Positions 8,792 through 17,568 of a DNA stretch of 64,000 bases are shown in pieces. The position numbers were made by a program, and so were the translations under genes. Every line of letters begins with the position of its first letter. Position 1 is the stretch's first letter. Where the stretch lies: NCBI RefSeq assembly GCF_002934265.1, contig NZ_PTIX01000019.1, positions 1-64,000 of the forward strand. The letters run 5' to 3'. Source of the DNA: Actinokineospora auranticolor. Lineage in GTDB: Bacteria; Actinomycetota; Actinomycetes; Mycobacteriales; Pseudonocardiaceae. The notes below the pieces were generated by a model, which saw only the letters and a list, made by a program, of their open reading frames with translations, was not told the origin of the DNA and searched no databases.

Positions 8792-9511
8792 TCACCGCAC
8801 TACGCACGGCGGCGGATTCTCGCCCCACCCCGCGATCAGCCGCAGCTTCTCCATGTCCACGATGCGGATCCGCCGGTAGCTCTTGCTGATGACGCCCTCG
8901 TGCTCCAGGTCGTGCAGCGCCTTCTCCACCGTCCGGTTGGCCAGGCCCGCGACGTAGCCGAGTTCGTGCTGGGTGAGTGGTACGCGCAGTTCCCAGTGGT
9001 CGCCCACCTGCTCGCCGTAGTGCGCGGCCACCTCCACCAGCAGCCTGCTCAGCTTGACCCGGCCGTCCTTGATGGTCGCGTCCACCCGGCGCCGATTGGC
9101 CCAGCGCAGCCGGGCGCTGATCATCCGGGTGACCTCCAGCGACAGGTCCGGGTACTCGGCCATGAGCTGGCGGAACCGGCTGCGGCGCAGCGACCGCACC
9201 ACCACCGGGGTGGAGGCCTGCACGCTCGCCGACCGCCGCGACCGCGGGTCCAGCGCGCTCATCTCGCCGACCATCTCCCCGGCCATGCGGATGCCGAACA
9301 CGCTCTTGCCACCGGAGGAGGTCTCCACGAACACCTTCACCGCACCGTCCACGATGAGGTGGGCGAGGTCGCCTTCCTCGTCCTGGCGCAGCAGGAAGTG
9401 GTTGCGGTCGTAGCGGTTCTCGGCGCCCGCCGCGAGCAGGACGGTCCTGGTCCGCTCGGCGAGGCTGCCGAGCAGGGTTGTTGTAGGCCACTGCGAATCA
9501 GCGCCGGTCAC
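8792..9511 (-). CDS. Crp/Fnr-family transcriptional regulator
   Basis: A cyclic-nucleotide-binding-fold regulator of 239 residues. The N-terminal beta-barrel runs through about residues 25-130 (HFLLRQDEEGDLAHLIVDG, GEMVGEMSAL, then SRRSAS in the phosphate-binding-cassette position). The C-terminal winged helix contains LTQHELGYVAGLANRTVEKA. GTG 9511 is preferred because GGGAG stands 5 bp before it; GTG 9538 would add nine residues with a poorly placed site. It lies upstream of and in line with the cyclase-like/CHAT pair (56 bp gap), so it may regulate or sense a nucleotide for that locus. The cassette lacks a fully canonical cAMP signature, so the ligand is open. Confidence 0.8.
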   Translation of the reverse strand: MTGADSQWPTTTLLGSLAERTRTVLLAAGAENRYDRNHFLLRQDEEGDLAHLIVDGAVKVFVETSSGGKSVFGIRMAGEMVGEMSALDPRSRRSASVQASTPVVVRSLRRSRFRQLMAEYPDLSLEVTRMISARLRWANRRRVDATIKDGRVKLSRLLVEVAAHYGEQVGDHWELRVPLTQHELGYVAGLANRTVEKALHDLEHEGVISKSYRRIRIVDMEKLRLIAGWGENPPPCVVR

Positions 9512-9679
9512 GTCGTCTCCCGCCCGATGGTGCGCCACGCCCGTCAGCCTGCCGCCCGCACCGTCGCGCGCAGCGGGGACGGCGGCCCAATCACCCCGAT
9601 GCCGACGCGTTGACCCGGTTCAGCCCACACCGCGGTACCGACCACGCTCTACTTTGCGTAGACCGCTGGGCTCTTCGGG

Positions 9680-10540
9680 CTACCGGCCCCGGGACTGCGG
9701 GAGCTTACCCGTGCGCCCCCGCGCCGAGGGCGGCGGCACCACGGGCCCGATGTCGCCGTCCGGCGCGGTGTCCAGGTCGACGACGACCGGCGCGTGGTCG
9801 CTGGGCCCGGTTCCCTTGCGGGCCTTGCGGTCCACCCAGGCCGCGGCGACCCGGTCCGCGACCGGGGCACCCGCGAGCACGAGGTCGATGCGCATGCCGA
9901 GGTCCTGGTGGAACATGCCCGCGCGGTAGTCCCAGTAGCTGAACACGCGCTCGTCCGGCCAGCGGTCGCGGACCACGTCCCGCAACCCGAGGTCGAGCAG
10001 CGCGGTGAGCGCGGCCCGTTCCGGCTCGGTGACGTGGGTGTGGCCCGCGAAGGCGGCGGGGTCGAACACGTCGGCGTCGGTCGGCGCGATGTTGATGTCA
10101 CCGCACACGACGACCGCCTCGGGGCCGCGGTGGACGGCGTCGCGCAGCGCGGCCAACCAGTCCAACTTGTAGCGGTAGTGGTCCGAATCGGGCTCCCGCC
10201 CGTTGGGCACGTAGACGGAGTGGACACGGACACCGCCGCAGGTCGCCGACACGGCCCGCGCCTCCTGGTGCGGGAAGCCGGGGCCACCGGGCAGGCCGCG
10301 CACCACGTCGTCGAGTCCCACGCGGGACAGCAGCGCGACACCGTTCCACTGCACCTCGCCGTTGAGCGCGACCTGGTAGCCGCGCTCGGCGAGGTCGTCG
10401 CCGAGCAGCGCCGTGAAGGCGTCGTCGGCGAGTTTGGTCTCCTGCAGGCAAACCACGTCCGGCAGGCGCTCGTCCAGCCACGGCAGGAACCGCGCCTTCC
10501 GCTGCTTCACCGAGTTGACGTTCCACGTCGCGACACGCAC
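9680..10540 (-). CDS. xth: exodeoxyribonuclease III family protein
   Basis: 286 residues from GTG 10540, preceded by GTGGGGCGA. An AP endonuclease / 3'-5' exonuclease of the EEP fold acting in base-excision repair. Visible motifs: an N-terminal ATWNVNSV, the metal ligand in LQETKL, VPNGREPDSDHYRYKLDW, the catalytic CGDINIAPTDADVF, MRIDLVL, and the terminal SDHAPVVVDL with the general-base His. The length is usual for the family, plus a basic low-complexity tail. Longer reading-frame extensions to the right run into the divergent nitroreductase gene and are not coding. Confidence 0.92.
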   Translation of the reverse strand: MRVATWNVNSVKQRKARFLPWLDERLPDVVCLQETKLADDAFTALLGDDLAERGYQVALNGEVQWNGVALLSRVGLDDVVRGLPGGPGFPHQEARAVSATCGGVRVHSVYVPNGREPDSDHYRYKLDWLAALRDAVHRGPEAVVVCGDINIAPTDADVFDPAAFAGHTHVTEPERAALTALLDLGLRDVVRDRWPDERVFSYWDYRAGMFHQDLGMRIDLVLAGAPVADRVAAAWVDRKARKGTGPSDHAPVVVDLDTAPDGDIGPVVPPPSARGRTGKLPQSRGR

Positions 10541-10576
10541 TCGCCCCACGGTAGCCGCTTCGGCTACGGTCGACCC

Positions 10577-11179
10577 GTGGAGTTCTCCGAGGTGGTGCGC
10601 CGCCGCCGGATGGTGCGGCACTACACCGACCGGCCCCTGACCCCCGAGGTGGTCGACCGCCTGCTGGCCAACGCCCTCCGCGCCCCGTCCGCCGGGTTCT
10701 CCCAGGGCTGGGCCTTCCTGGCGCTGACGGCGGCGGCGGACCGGGCCCGGTTCTGGCCCTTCGTGCCGACCCGCGTGGAACAGACACCGACTATGCAGGA
10801 CGCCCCGCTCGTCGTGGTCCCCTTGGCGCACAAGCTGACGTACCTGGAGCGGTACGCGGAGCCGGACAAGGGGTGGGAAGACCGCGCGGAGAGCCGGTGG
10901 CCGGTGCCGTACTGGTACGTGGACACGGGGATGTCGGCCCTGCTGATCCTGCTGACCGCCGTCGACGAGGGCTTGGACGCCTGCCTGTTCGGCATCCCCC
11001 CGGAGCACACGGACGGGTTCCGAGCGGAGTTCGGCGTGCCTGCGGAGTACACCCCGATCGGCGGGATCACGGTCGGCTACCGGGCGCCGGACACGCCGCC
11101 GCAACCGGACCGGGTCAACCAGCGCCGCCGCGACCCGGCCGAGTTGATCCACCGGGGCCAGTGGGGCACCCGCGGCTGA
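10577..11179 (+). CDS. nitroreductase family protein
   Basis: 200 residues, GTG 10577, divergent from xth with only 36 bp between them. It has the FMN-dependent nitroreductase fold: RRRRMVRHYTDRPL at the N-terminus binds FMN phosphate, RAPSAGFSQGW is the conserved second FMN segment, and WYVDTGMSALLILLTAV plus the late IGGITVGYR complete the family pattern. It is expected to be a soluble NAD(P)H oxidoreductase; the substrate cannot be predicted. Confidence 0.85.
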   Translation: MEFSEVVRRRRMVRHYTDRPLTPEVVDRLLANALRAPSAGFSQGWAFLALTAAADRARFWPFVPTRVEQTPTMQDAPLVVVPLAHKLTYLERYAEPDKGWEDRAESRWPVPYWYVDTGMSALLILLTAVDEGLDACLFGIPPEHTDGFRAEFGVPAEYTPIGGITVGYRAPDTPPQPDRVNQRRRDPAELIHRGQWGTRG

Positions 11180-11227
11180 ATCCAGCCGCGCGGGTTCCCG
11201 CCGCAGGCCAGGCCGACTACCTGGGCG

Positions 11228-12796
11228 TCAGCGGTAGGTGAAGGTGGCGATCAGGTCGTCGACCTGGCGGACCGTGGCGATGAGGGTCGCCGCCGAGGTC
11301 TGGGTCGCCGCGGCGCCTTCCGCGGTGGCGGTGGCGGAGGCGGTGATGCCGTCGAGGCTGCCGCGGATCAGGTCGGTGGTGCGGCCGACCTCGCCGACGC
11401 TGGCCGCGATGCCCTCCGTGGTCCGGGTCTGCTCGTCGACCTCCCCCGCGATGCGGTGCTGCCCCTCGTTGATCTGCCCGATGACCGACCGGATCCCGCC
11501 GATGGAATCCACGGTCTCGCCGGTGAGCGCCTGGATGACGCCGATCTTGGCCTTCACGTCCTCCGTGGCCTGCGACGTCTCCTGCGCCAGGTCCTTCACC
11601 TCGCTGGCGACCACGGCGAACCCGCGCCCGGCCGCGCCCGCGCGGGCGGCCTCGATGGTGGCGTTGAGCGCCAGCAGGTTCGTCTGCTCGGCGATGGAGG
11701 TGATGGTGCGGACGATCTCGTCGATCTCCCGGCTGGCGTCCTGCAACCGGTGCACGCCCTCGGTGGTCGCCTCGGCGGCCCGCACGGCCTGGTCGCCGAC
11801 CGACACCGCGGTCGAACTGGCCTGGGACACGCTGTGCACCGACGACCCGATCTGCCGCGACGCGTCGGAGATGGTGGCGACGGTGGTGGAGACCGTGCCC
11901 GCGGAGGCGGCGACCTCGGCGGTGCGGGCCAGGGTCTCCTCGGCCGCGGCGCCGAGGGTGCCGGACACGCGGCCCAGGTCGTCGCCCGCGTCGAGGAGGG
12001 TCTTGGTGCCCGCGCCCATCGAGGTGAGGACCTCGCTCATGGACTCGGCGGTGGCGTTGATCGCGGCGGCCATCTCGCCGAGCTCGTCGGTGCGGTCGAC
12101 GCGCACCCGGGCGGTCAGGTCGCGGGCGGCGATCGCCTTGAGGCCGCGCACCATGGCCAGTAGCGGCCTGCGGATGGTGGTGATGCTCCAGATCGAGATG
12201 GCGACGAACGCCGCGGCCGCGACCAGCCCGCAGAGGATGATCAGCACGAGGTTGTCGGTGCCGATCCCGGACGCCTCGGCCTTGCGGTCCTCGACCGCGG
12301 CGGACAGCTGGTCGTCGAGCCCGCCGAGGCTCTCCTCCAACGCGCCGAACACGGTCAGGAAGTCGGGCACCCGGGACTTGGCCGCCTCGCGGTCCTGCGC
12401 GGCGCCCGCGACGATCTTCGTGGCGCGGTCGCCGTAGTCGACCACAGCGGCTCGGGTCTTGGCGAAGCCTGCCTGGATGGCGGCGGGCGCCAGCGCGGCG
12501 GCCGCGTCGAACTTGGTGATCATGGTCTCGGCGTGCTCGGCGACCTCGTCGGTGCCGAAGTCCGCGCGCTCCCGTTCGGAGCCCGCGGCCAGCGCGGCCA
12601 TCACGTCGGCGCGGATGCCGTCGTGCATCATGTCGGCGTTCCACTGGGCGCTCATCGCCGCGCTGACCCGCGCCAGGTCGTCGGTGGCGTCGGCCTGCGC
12701 GCCGGTCGCGTACCCGGCCACCCCGGCCATGATCCCGAGCGCGGCCACGCCGACACCCGTCATGACCAGCAGCCGTCCCCGCGTGGTCAGCGCCAT
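11228..12796 (-). CDS. methyl-accepting chemotaxis protein
   Basis: 522 residues from ATG 12796 behind GGGAG. An N-terminal membrane helix (about 9-30), an extracytoplasmic four-helix sensor region, a second membrane helix (about 165-190), a HAMP domain ([20 protein letters not shown]) and a long cytoplasmic coiled coil. The signalling tip contains [18 protein letters not shown] and [15 protein letters not shown], the hallmark of the family. No che genes lie in the window, so this is an orphan receptor; in non-motile actinomycetes such proteins may serve other membrane sensing roles. Confidence 0.9.
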   Translation of the reverse strand: MALTTRGRLLVMTGVGVAALGIMAGVAGYATGAQADATDDLARVSAAMSAQWNADMMHDGIRADVMAALAAGSERERADFGTDEVAEHAETMITKFDAAAALAPAAIQAGFAKTRAAVVDYGDRATKIVAGAAQDREAAKSRVPDFLTVFGALEESLGGLDDQLSAAVEDRKAEASGIGTDNLVLIILCGLVAAAAFVAISIWSITTIRRPLLAMVRGLKAIAARDLTARVRVDRTDELGEMAAAINATAESMSEVLTSMGAGTKTLLDAGDDLGRVSGTLGAAAEETLARTAEVAASAGTVSTTVATISDASRQIGSSVHSVSQASSTAVSVGDQAVRAAEATTEGVHRLQDASREIDEIVRTITSIAEQTNLLALNATIEAARAGAAGRGFAVVASEVKDLAQETSQATEDVKAKIGVIQALTGETVDSIGGIRSVIGQINEGQHRIAGEVDEQTRTTEGIAASVGEVGRTTDLIRGSLDGITASATATAEGAAATQTSAATLIATVRQVDDLIATFTYR

Positions 12797-12882
12797 CCCG
12801 ACTCCCTGCTCGCCCGCCGTGTTGCCGGGGGCTTTGGCACCCGAGCCGGTGAGCTGAGGCATTTCGCCGCGAAGTCGCCCGA

Positions 12883-13491
12883 TCAGGGGTGATCGGCGAG
12901 CCCCAAGAGGCGGGCGACGGTGGCGACCTGGTCGGCGTAGTGGCGGGCGAACTCCGGTGTGCGCGGGTCGACGCCGCACACGCTCTCGATGACGTGCGGC
13001 AACGTGGTCGTCGCCATGGCGGCGGCGGTGAGCATGACGGTGAGGCAGGCCGGGTCCACCTCGGGGCCGACCCGCTCGCGGATCTCCTCGACGGTCGGCC
13101 GCATCCGCTCCGCGCGGCCATCGTGGTCGACGTCGGTGCCGGTGTACTCCAGCCCGGCCCAGGCGAACAGCCGGACGCCGTCGGGGTTGTCCAGCGCTTC
13201 GAGCGCGTAGCGGCGCAGCTGCTCGGGCAAGGGAGTTCCGGGTGGCACCAACTCCCGCTGCCGCCGCTGCCACACCTCGGCCAGCGCCCGGTAGAGGCCG
13301 TCCTTGCTGTCGAAGTAGTACCAGATGAGCTGCTGGTTCACCCCGGCCCGCTCGGCGATCGCGCTGGTCCGGGCACCCGCGAACCCGTGCGCGGCGAACT
13401 CGGCGGCGGCCGCCGCCAGGATCAGCGCGCGGGTGCGCTCGGGGTCGCGGCGGCGCTCCTGGGGCTTGGGTGACCTGCGCGGTGGTGGCAC
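12883..13491 (-). CDS. TetR family transcriptional regulator
   Basis: 202 residues from GTG 13491. The N-terminal DNA-binding domain shows [20 protein letters not shown] and [20 protein letters not shown], with the usual Tyr-Tyr-Phe recognition segment. The C-terminal half is the ligand-binding helical domain. It is divergent from the FAD monooxygenase, and a perfect palindrome lies between them (13536-13553). It probably represses both genes and is released by an aromatic or xenobiotic substrate; that part is inference from arrangement. Confidence 0.9.
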   Translation of the reverse strand: MPPPRRSPKPQERRRDPERTRALILAAAAAEFAAHGFAGARTSAIAERAGVNQQLIWYYFDSKDGLYRALAEVWQRRQRELVPPGTPLPEQLRRYALEALDNPDGVRLFAWAGLEYTGTDVDHDGRAERMRPTVEEIRERVGPEVDPACLTVMLTAAAMATTTLPHVIESVCGVDPRTPEFARHYADQVATVARLLGLADHP

Positions 13492-13535
13492 GGGCGGAGT
13501 TTAGGCGACACCTGATCAACTCAACTCTTGCTCTA

Positions 13536-13553
13536 ATCAAGTAGACACTTGAT
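13536..13553. promoter_or_regulatory. probable TetR operator palindrome
   Basis: ATCAAGT-agac-ACTTGAT, a perfect 7+4+7 inverted repeat in the 96-bp gap between the TetR gene and the divergent monooxygenase, 34 bp before the monooxygenase ATG. It is AT-richer than its surroundings and in the normal place for autoregulation plus control of the target gene. Confidence 0.7.
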
Positions 13554-13587
13554 AACGTGGTCCCACCAACACCGGAGGGGGTGCACG

Positions 13588-15129
13588 ATGACCGACGTCC
13601 TGATCGCGGGAGGCGGCGTCACCGGCTTGTCCGCGGCGCTGTTCCTGGCCCGTCAGGGGATCCGCGCGACGCTGGTGGAACGGCACCCGGGCACGGCGAT
13701 GCTGCCGCAGGCCCGGGCGTTCAACCCGCGCACCATGGAGATCTACCGCGCGTACGGGCTGGAACCGGACATCCGCGCCCGCGCGTCGATCCTGGCCGAC
13801 CTGCCCGAGATGATCGGCGCCGCGACCCTGGCGGGCGAGGAGCGGTTCCGCGTCGACCTCGGCGCGCGGCTGCGGCCCGCCGAGACCGTGAGCCCGACCG
13901 ACTGGGGCATGGTCGACCAGGACGAGTTGGAGCAGGTTCTGCGCGCGCACGCCGAGGAAGCGGGCGCGGACGTGCGGTTCGGGACCGAGTTGGTGTCGTA
14001 CGCGCAGGCGGACGGACGGGCGGTGGTCCGCGACGCGCGGGACGAGTACGAGATCGAGGCGTCCTACCTGATCGCCGCCGACGGACACCGCGCAGGCATC
14101 CGGCGCGGGCTGGGCATCGGCGTCGACCAGGTCGGCGAGACCTCGCACGGCGTGTACTTCGTCTTCGACGCGGACCTGACCCCGGTGCTGCGCGACCGCC
14201 GTTTCCTGCTGGCCTACCTCGACGAACCGACCGTCGGAACCGTGCTGGTGCCGCTGCGTCAGGCGGGCCGCTGGATGATGGGCATGCCTTGCCCGCAGGC
14301 GCACGACTACACCGAACAGGACTGCGTCGAGCTGGCCCGCGCCGCGATCGGGGTGCCGGATCTGGACGTGCGGCTCGTCCCGCCGGTCCCCGGGTGGCCG
14401 CACAAGATCTCGCACAGCACCAGCGGCGCGTGGGTCGCCCAGCGGTACCGCGCGGGCCGCGTGTTCTTCGCGGGCGACGCCGCGCACGTCGTCCCGCCCG
14501 CGGGCTCTTATGGCGCGAGCACGGGGATCGCCGATGCGCACAACTTGGCTTGGAAGCTGGCGGCTGTCGTCAAGGGTGAAGCGGGCGACGCCCTGCTCGA
14601 CACCTACGAGGACGAGCGGCGCCCGGTCGCCCAGTCGACCTTGGAGACCAGCCTCCGCCTACTCCACGACCGCCACCACGCGGACGGCGACGAGGCCACC
14701 CGGGCCGAGGACCTCATGCTCACCCTCGGCTACTGCTACGACTCCGCCGCCGTGCTGGGCGCGCCGCCGTCCGCGCTGGTCGAAGACCCCCGAACCCCGA
14801 GCGCCCGCCCCGGCAGCCGCGCCCCGCACACCTGGCTGACCCGAGACGGCATCCGGCTCTCCACGATCGACCTGTTCACCGGCGATTTCGTGCTGTTGGC
14901 GGGCCCGGACGCCACCCCGTGGACCACCGGCGCCCGCGCACTCGGCCTGACGGCCCACCAACTGGACGTCGACTTCACCGCCCCCGACTTCCTCAAGACC
15001 TACGACCTCACCCCGACCACCGCCACGCTCATCCGCCCTGACGGCTTCATCGCCTGGCGCACCCCGCCGGTCTCGCCCGATCCCGAGCAAGACCTCCGGA
15101 GTGCGCTCCAGTCGATCCTCTCCTGGTGA
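13588..15129 (+). CDS. FAD-dependent aromatic-hydroxylase-type monooxygenase
   Basis: 513 residues, ATG 13588 preceded by GGAGGGGG. A class A flavoprotein monooxygenase: the FAD-binding motif [17 protein letters not shown] starts near residue 8, the DG motif is present as [16 protein letters not shown], and [19 protein letters not shown] binds FAD ribityl/pyrophosphate. A C-terminal thioredoxin-like domain follows, as in larger members such as MhpA-, rifampicin- or polyketide-type hydroxylases. With the divergent TetR gene this forms a detoxification or tailoring pair. The substrate is not predictable; antibiotic inactivation is one possibility. Confidence 0.85.
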   Translation: MTDVLIAGGGVTGLSAALFLARQGIRATLVERHPGTAMLPQARAFNPRTMEIYRAYGLEPDIRARASILADLPEMIGAATLAGEERFRVDLGARLRPAETVSPTDWGMVDQDELEQVLRAHAEEAGADVRFGTELVSYAQADGRAVVRDARDEYEIEASYLIAADGHRAGIRRGLGIGVDQVGETSHGVYFVFDADLTPVLRDRRFLLAYLDEPTVGTVLVPLRQAGRWMMGMPCPQAHDYTEQDCVELARAAIGVPDLDVRLVPPVPGWPHKISHSTSGAWVAQRYRAGRVFFAGDAAHVVPPAGSYGASTGIADAHNLAWKLAAVVKGEAGDALLDTYEDERRPVAQSTLETSLRLLHDRHHADGDEATRAEDLMLTLGYCYDSAAVLGAPPSALVEDPRTPSARPGSRAPHTWLTRDGIRLSTIDLFTGDFVLLAGPDATPWTTGARALGLTAHQLDVDFTAPDFLKTYDLTPTTATLIRPDGFIAWRTPPVSPDPEQDLRSALQSILSW

Positions 15130-15241
15130 GGTCAACCTTGTGCACCTTCGCGGCGTACTCGATTCCCTGCCCGATGGCAGGCACGACAGGGAAAGTTGCG
15201 GGCCCTTCCCAATCCCTGCCGTACAACCTCGCTTCGATCAT
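15047..15241 (-). CDS. possible small gene or gene remnant
   Basis: From ATG 15241, behind a good GGGAGG site, an ORF reads ARLYGRDWEGPATFPVVPAI over its first part, protein-like in composition. It then runs into a basic low-complexity stretch antisense to the monooxygenase 3' end (64 residues in all). It sits between two copies of a monooxygenase 3'-end sequence (15060-15118 and 15363-15421). It may be the 5' part of a real small gene whose end was replaced by a duplication or insertion event. Low confidence that it is translated as drawn. Confidence 0.3.
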   Translation of the reverse strand: MIEARLYGRDWEGPATFPVVPAIGQGIEYAAKVHKVDLTRRGSTGAHSGGLARDRARPAGCARR

Positions 15242-15362
15242 GACGCCTCCCAACGACCCAGGTGGAGCCTGTGCACGAGGTATCGCATGGCCGAGGAACG
15301 CGTTATCGATAGGTACACGTTCGTGTGAGGCGGCCGTGACCTCCTGCCAACGCCATGTCAAG

Positions 15363-15421
15363 CACCCCGCAGACCTCGCCCGATCCCGAGCCAGACCTGC
15401 GGAGTGCGCACCGGTCAATCC
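15363..15421 (+). pseudogene. duplicate remnant of monooxygenase 3' end
   Basis: These 59 bases repeat 15060-15118 (the last codons of the monooxygenase) at an exact offset of 303, with only scattered mismatches. In the equivalent frame they read STPQTSPDPEPDLRSAHRSI against [19 protein letters not shown]. The change pattern keeps the frame, which suggests a lost paralogue or tandem copy of the monooxygenase, not a random repeat. Confidence 0.55.
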
Positions 15422-15433
15422 AGCAGCGGACTT

Positions 15434-16549
15434 CTACTCCGTGATTTCTGGGTTCGAGTAGGTCGGCTTGACCCCGTGGTCGGCGAGGAAGGCCAGCCAG
15501 CGCTGGGCTGAGGTGGGGTCCGCGGCGGCTCGGTGCAGGCCCGGGGTCAGGCGGCCTTCCAGTATGTCGGTGATGCCCGCCGCCAGGGGAACGGTGACCA
15601 GGCGGGACATGGCGCTGTCGGTCTGGGTGCCGGTTTGGTCCAGCAGGTAGCTGCCGGACCACTCGGGGCCGTTGTTCGGTCGGACCGTCAGCGCGACGGA
15701 CAGGACCACGCGGTCCAGGTCGGTTTCCGTGGTCGGGTACTTGGCGGCCAGGTCCGCGGCCAGGGCGGTGATGTGGTCCGGGTCGGGGTCGCGCAGGGCG
15801 GCGAAGACCGGTTGCCACGTCGTCAGCCACCCGTCGAGGCGGAGGGTGCCGCGGATGAACGTGTCGAGGCGCCAGGATCCCGGGAAGCCGTACTGGCTCA
15901 CGAAAGGGAGGCTGTCGCGGTTGGGGTACGCCTCGAAACGCTCGCCGTCGAGGGTGTGGTCGGTGGTGGCGTCCCACGGGTGTTCGGTGACGGTTTCCTT
16001 GCCCGAAAAGACATACCGGGCGGGGGACAGCAGTGCCGTCAGAACGCCGCGCGGGGCCCATGAGAACCGGTAGCGGAACTCGTTGGGCTCCGCGGGGATG
16101 CCGCCGCAGTACGAGGTGAAGGTCGCCGTCGCCGGGCCCTGGACGGCGGCACGGGCGCGTTCAACCAGGTCGTGGGCGAGCAGGTGGTCCAGACCCGGGT
16201 CCAGACCGGCCTCGGTCAGCAGCACGACCCCGGCCTCCCGTGCGGCGTCGGCGTACGCGGCGATCTCGTCGGAGACGTAGCTGGTGTTGGCGTAGTGCGC
16301 GCCCGCGTCGATGCTCAACCGCAGCAACCGCACGTGTTCCGTGGCGGGCAGCATCGACACCACCACGTCTCCGCGCGTCGGTCGGAGGTCGTCCCAGGAC
16401 CGCGGCTCGACCCGGCCGGTCAGCCCGAGCCGGGCGACGCACGCGGCCGCTTTCTCCCGTGTCCGACCGTAGAGCGCTACCTCGTACCGCTCCGCCAGCA
16501 CCCCGACGCCGCTGCCCGTCGACAGGCCGGTGCCCACCCAGTGGATCAC
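15434..16549 (-). CDS. saccharopine dehydrogenase family protein (Lys9-like)
   Basis: 371 residues from GTG 16549, with GGAGTG 5 bp upstream. It starts with a short Rossmann nucleotide-binding segment and continues with DVVVSMLPATEHVRLL, YANTSYVSDEI and EAGLDPGLDHLLAHDL, the signature of the glutamate-forming saccharopine dehydrogenase / homospermidine synthase-like family. The start overlaps the stop of the upstream Lys1-like gene by 4 bp (GTGA), so the pair is translationally coupled. Together they would interconvert lysine, 2-oxoglutarate, saccharopine, glutamate and aminoadipate semialdehyde. Confidence 0.8.
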   Translation of the reverse strand: MIHWVGTGLSTGSGVGVLAERYEVALYGRTREKAAACVARLGLTGRVEPRSWDDLRPTRGDVVVSMLPATEHVRLLRLSIDAGAHYANTSYVSDEIAAYADAAREAGVVLLTEAGLDPGLDHLLAHDLVERARAAVQGPATATFTSYCGGIPAEPNEFRYRFSWAPRGVLTALLSPARYVFSGKETVTEHPWDATTDHTLDGERFEAYPNRDSLPFVSQYGFPGSWRLDTFIRGTLRLDGWLTTWQPVFAALRDPDPDHITALAADLAAKYPTTETDLDRVVLSVALTVRPNNGPEWSGSYLLDQTGTQTDSAMSRLVTVPLAAGITDILEGRLTPGLHRAAADPTSAQRWLAFLADHGVKPTYSNPEITE

Positions 16550-17568
16550 GACCGCACTCCCGTCACTGCGTCGTGGAACCGCGCCAGCGCCCTGGTCCAC
16601 GCGTCGCCGTCGGCGAGGGTGCGCAGGTGGGGCGTGAGGTCGGCGGAGAAGCTGACACTGGCCTCCAGCGGGAGCAGCGACGGCAGGTTGTCGATGGCGA
16701 TGACGTCGACCGGTCGGTCGTCGCGCAGCCGCCGGGCGGGCGCGTCCCAGTCGGTGATCCGGTCGTAGATCGGCAGCACGTTGCGGTCGGAGGTGACGTC
16801 GCAGGTCACGTCCGCGACCACGCGCAGCCGCCGGTCCGGGTCGTCGAGGTCGGCGTCGGTGACGAACGGCGGCACCGGGTCGACCGTGAGCACGGCGTTG
16901 ACCAGCAGGTCGTGCCGGATCAGCGCGGCCTTGTCGAGGTCGCGCGTCTCGGCCAGGTCCCACTCGGTCGGCGTGACGCCCGCGGCGGTGAGCGCGTCCC
17001 GCGCGCCCCGACCGCACCGGCCCAGCGCGCCGATGACCAGCGCCCGCAGGTCGTCGGCGCCCTTGAGCGCGGCGTCCAGGTCGGCCCTGCTCGTCGGGAC
17101 GAGCGGCGTGGTCAGCGCGTCCCGCAGGTGCAGGACGGCCAGCGCGGCGCCGACGTAGCCCGCCCAGTAGCCGAACGCGGCGAGCCTGCGGCCGGTGGCG
17201 TCGGTCAGGTACTCCAGGTCCAGCAACGCGCCGCCGCCGTCGGCGAAGCGGCGCAACAACTCGGCCGCGCCCCGCTGCTCCTTGTACGTGTGTCCGAAGT
17301 AGACATGGCGGTGCCGCAACCGCGGGGGCTCGTCGGGGAGTTCCTTGAGGCCCAACACGAAGACGTCGTCCGGCGCGTCCACCCAGCTACCCGCGGGCGC
17401 GACCGCGCAGCCCGCGTCGGCGTAGTCCGCGATCGGGAAGACGCGTTGCGGCGACTCCTCGACCGTGACCGGGATCCCGGACGCCACAAGGGTTCGCGCG
17501 TCCTCGGGCACCAGCGCCGCGCGGCGCTCGGTCGCGCGGACCTCGTGCCGCAGCCACAGCGCGCTCAC
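16546..17568 (-). CDS. saccharopine dehydrogenase, alanine-dehydrogenase-like (Lys1-like)
   Basis: 340 residues. The N-terminal AlaDH/PNT-type domain is seen from WLRHEVRATERRAALVPEDA, with HVYFGHTYKEQRG containing the conserved His/Lys pocket typical of NAD-dependent lysine-forming saccharopine dehydrogenase. A Rossmann segment follows (ALVIGALGRCGRGARDAL), and VVADVTCDVTSD lies near the active site. It overlaps the flanking genes by 4 bp on each side, so 17565-18407, this gene and 15434-16549 form one operon. Role: lysine/saccharopine interconversion, probably lysine degradation in this setting. Confidence 0.85.
   Translation of the reverse strand: MSALWLRHEVRATERRAALVPEDARTLVASGIPVTVEESPQRVFPIADYADAGCAVAPAGSWVDAPDDVFVLGLKELPDEPPRLRHRHVYFGHTYKEQRGAAELLRRFADGGGALLDLEYLTDATGRRLAAFGYWAGYVGAALAVLHLRDALTTPLVPTSRADLDAALKGADDLRALVIGALGRCGRGARDALTAAGVTPTEWDLAETRDLDKAALIRHDLLVNAVLTVDPVPPFVTDADLDDPDRRLRVVADVTCDVTSDRNVLPIYDRITDWDAPARRLRDDRPVDVIAIDNLPSLLPLEASVSFSADLTPHLRTLADGDAWTRALARFHDAVTGVRS

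Noticed and set aside
10541..11152. Upstream extension of the exonuclease III frame
   Set aside because: It is antisense to the nitroreductase gene, and the conserved exonuclease N-terminus starts at 10540.
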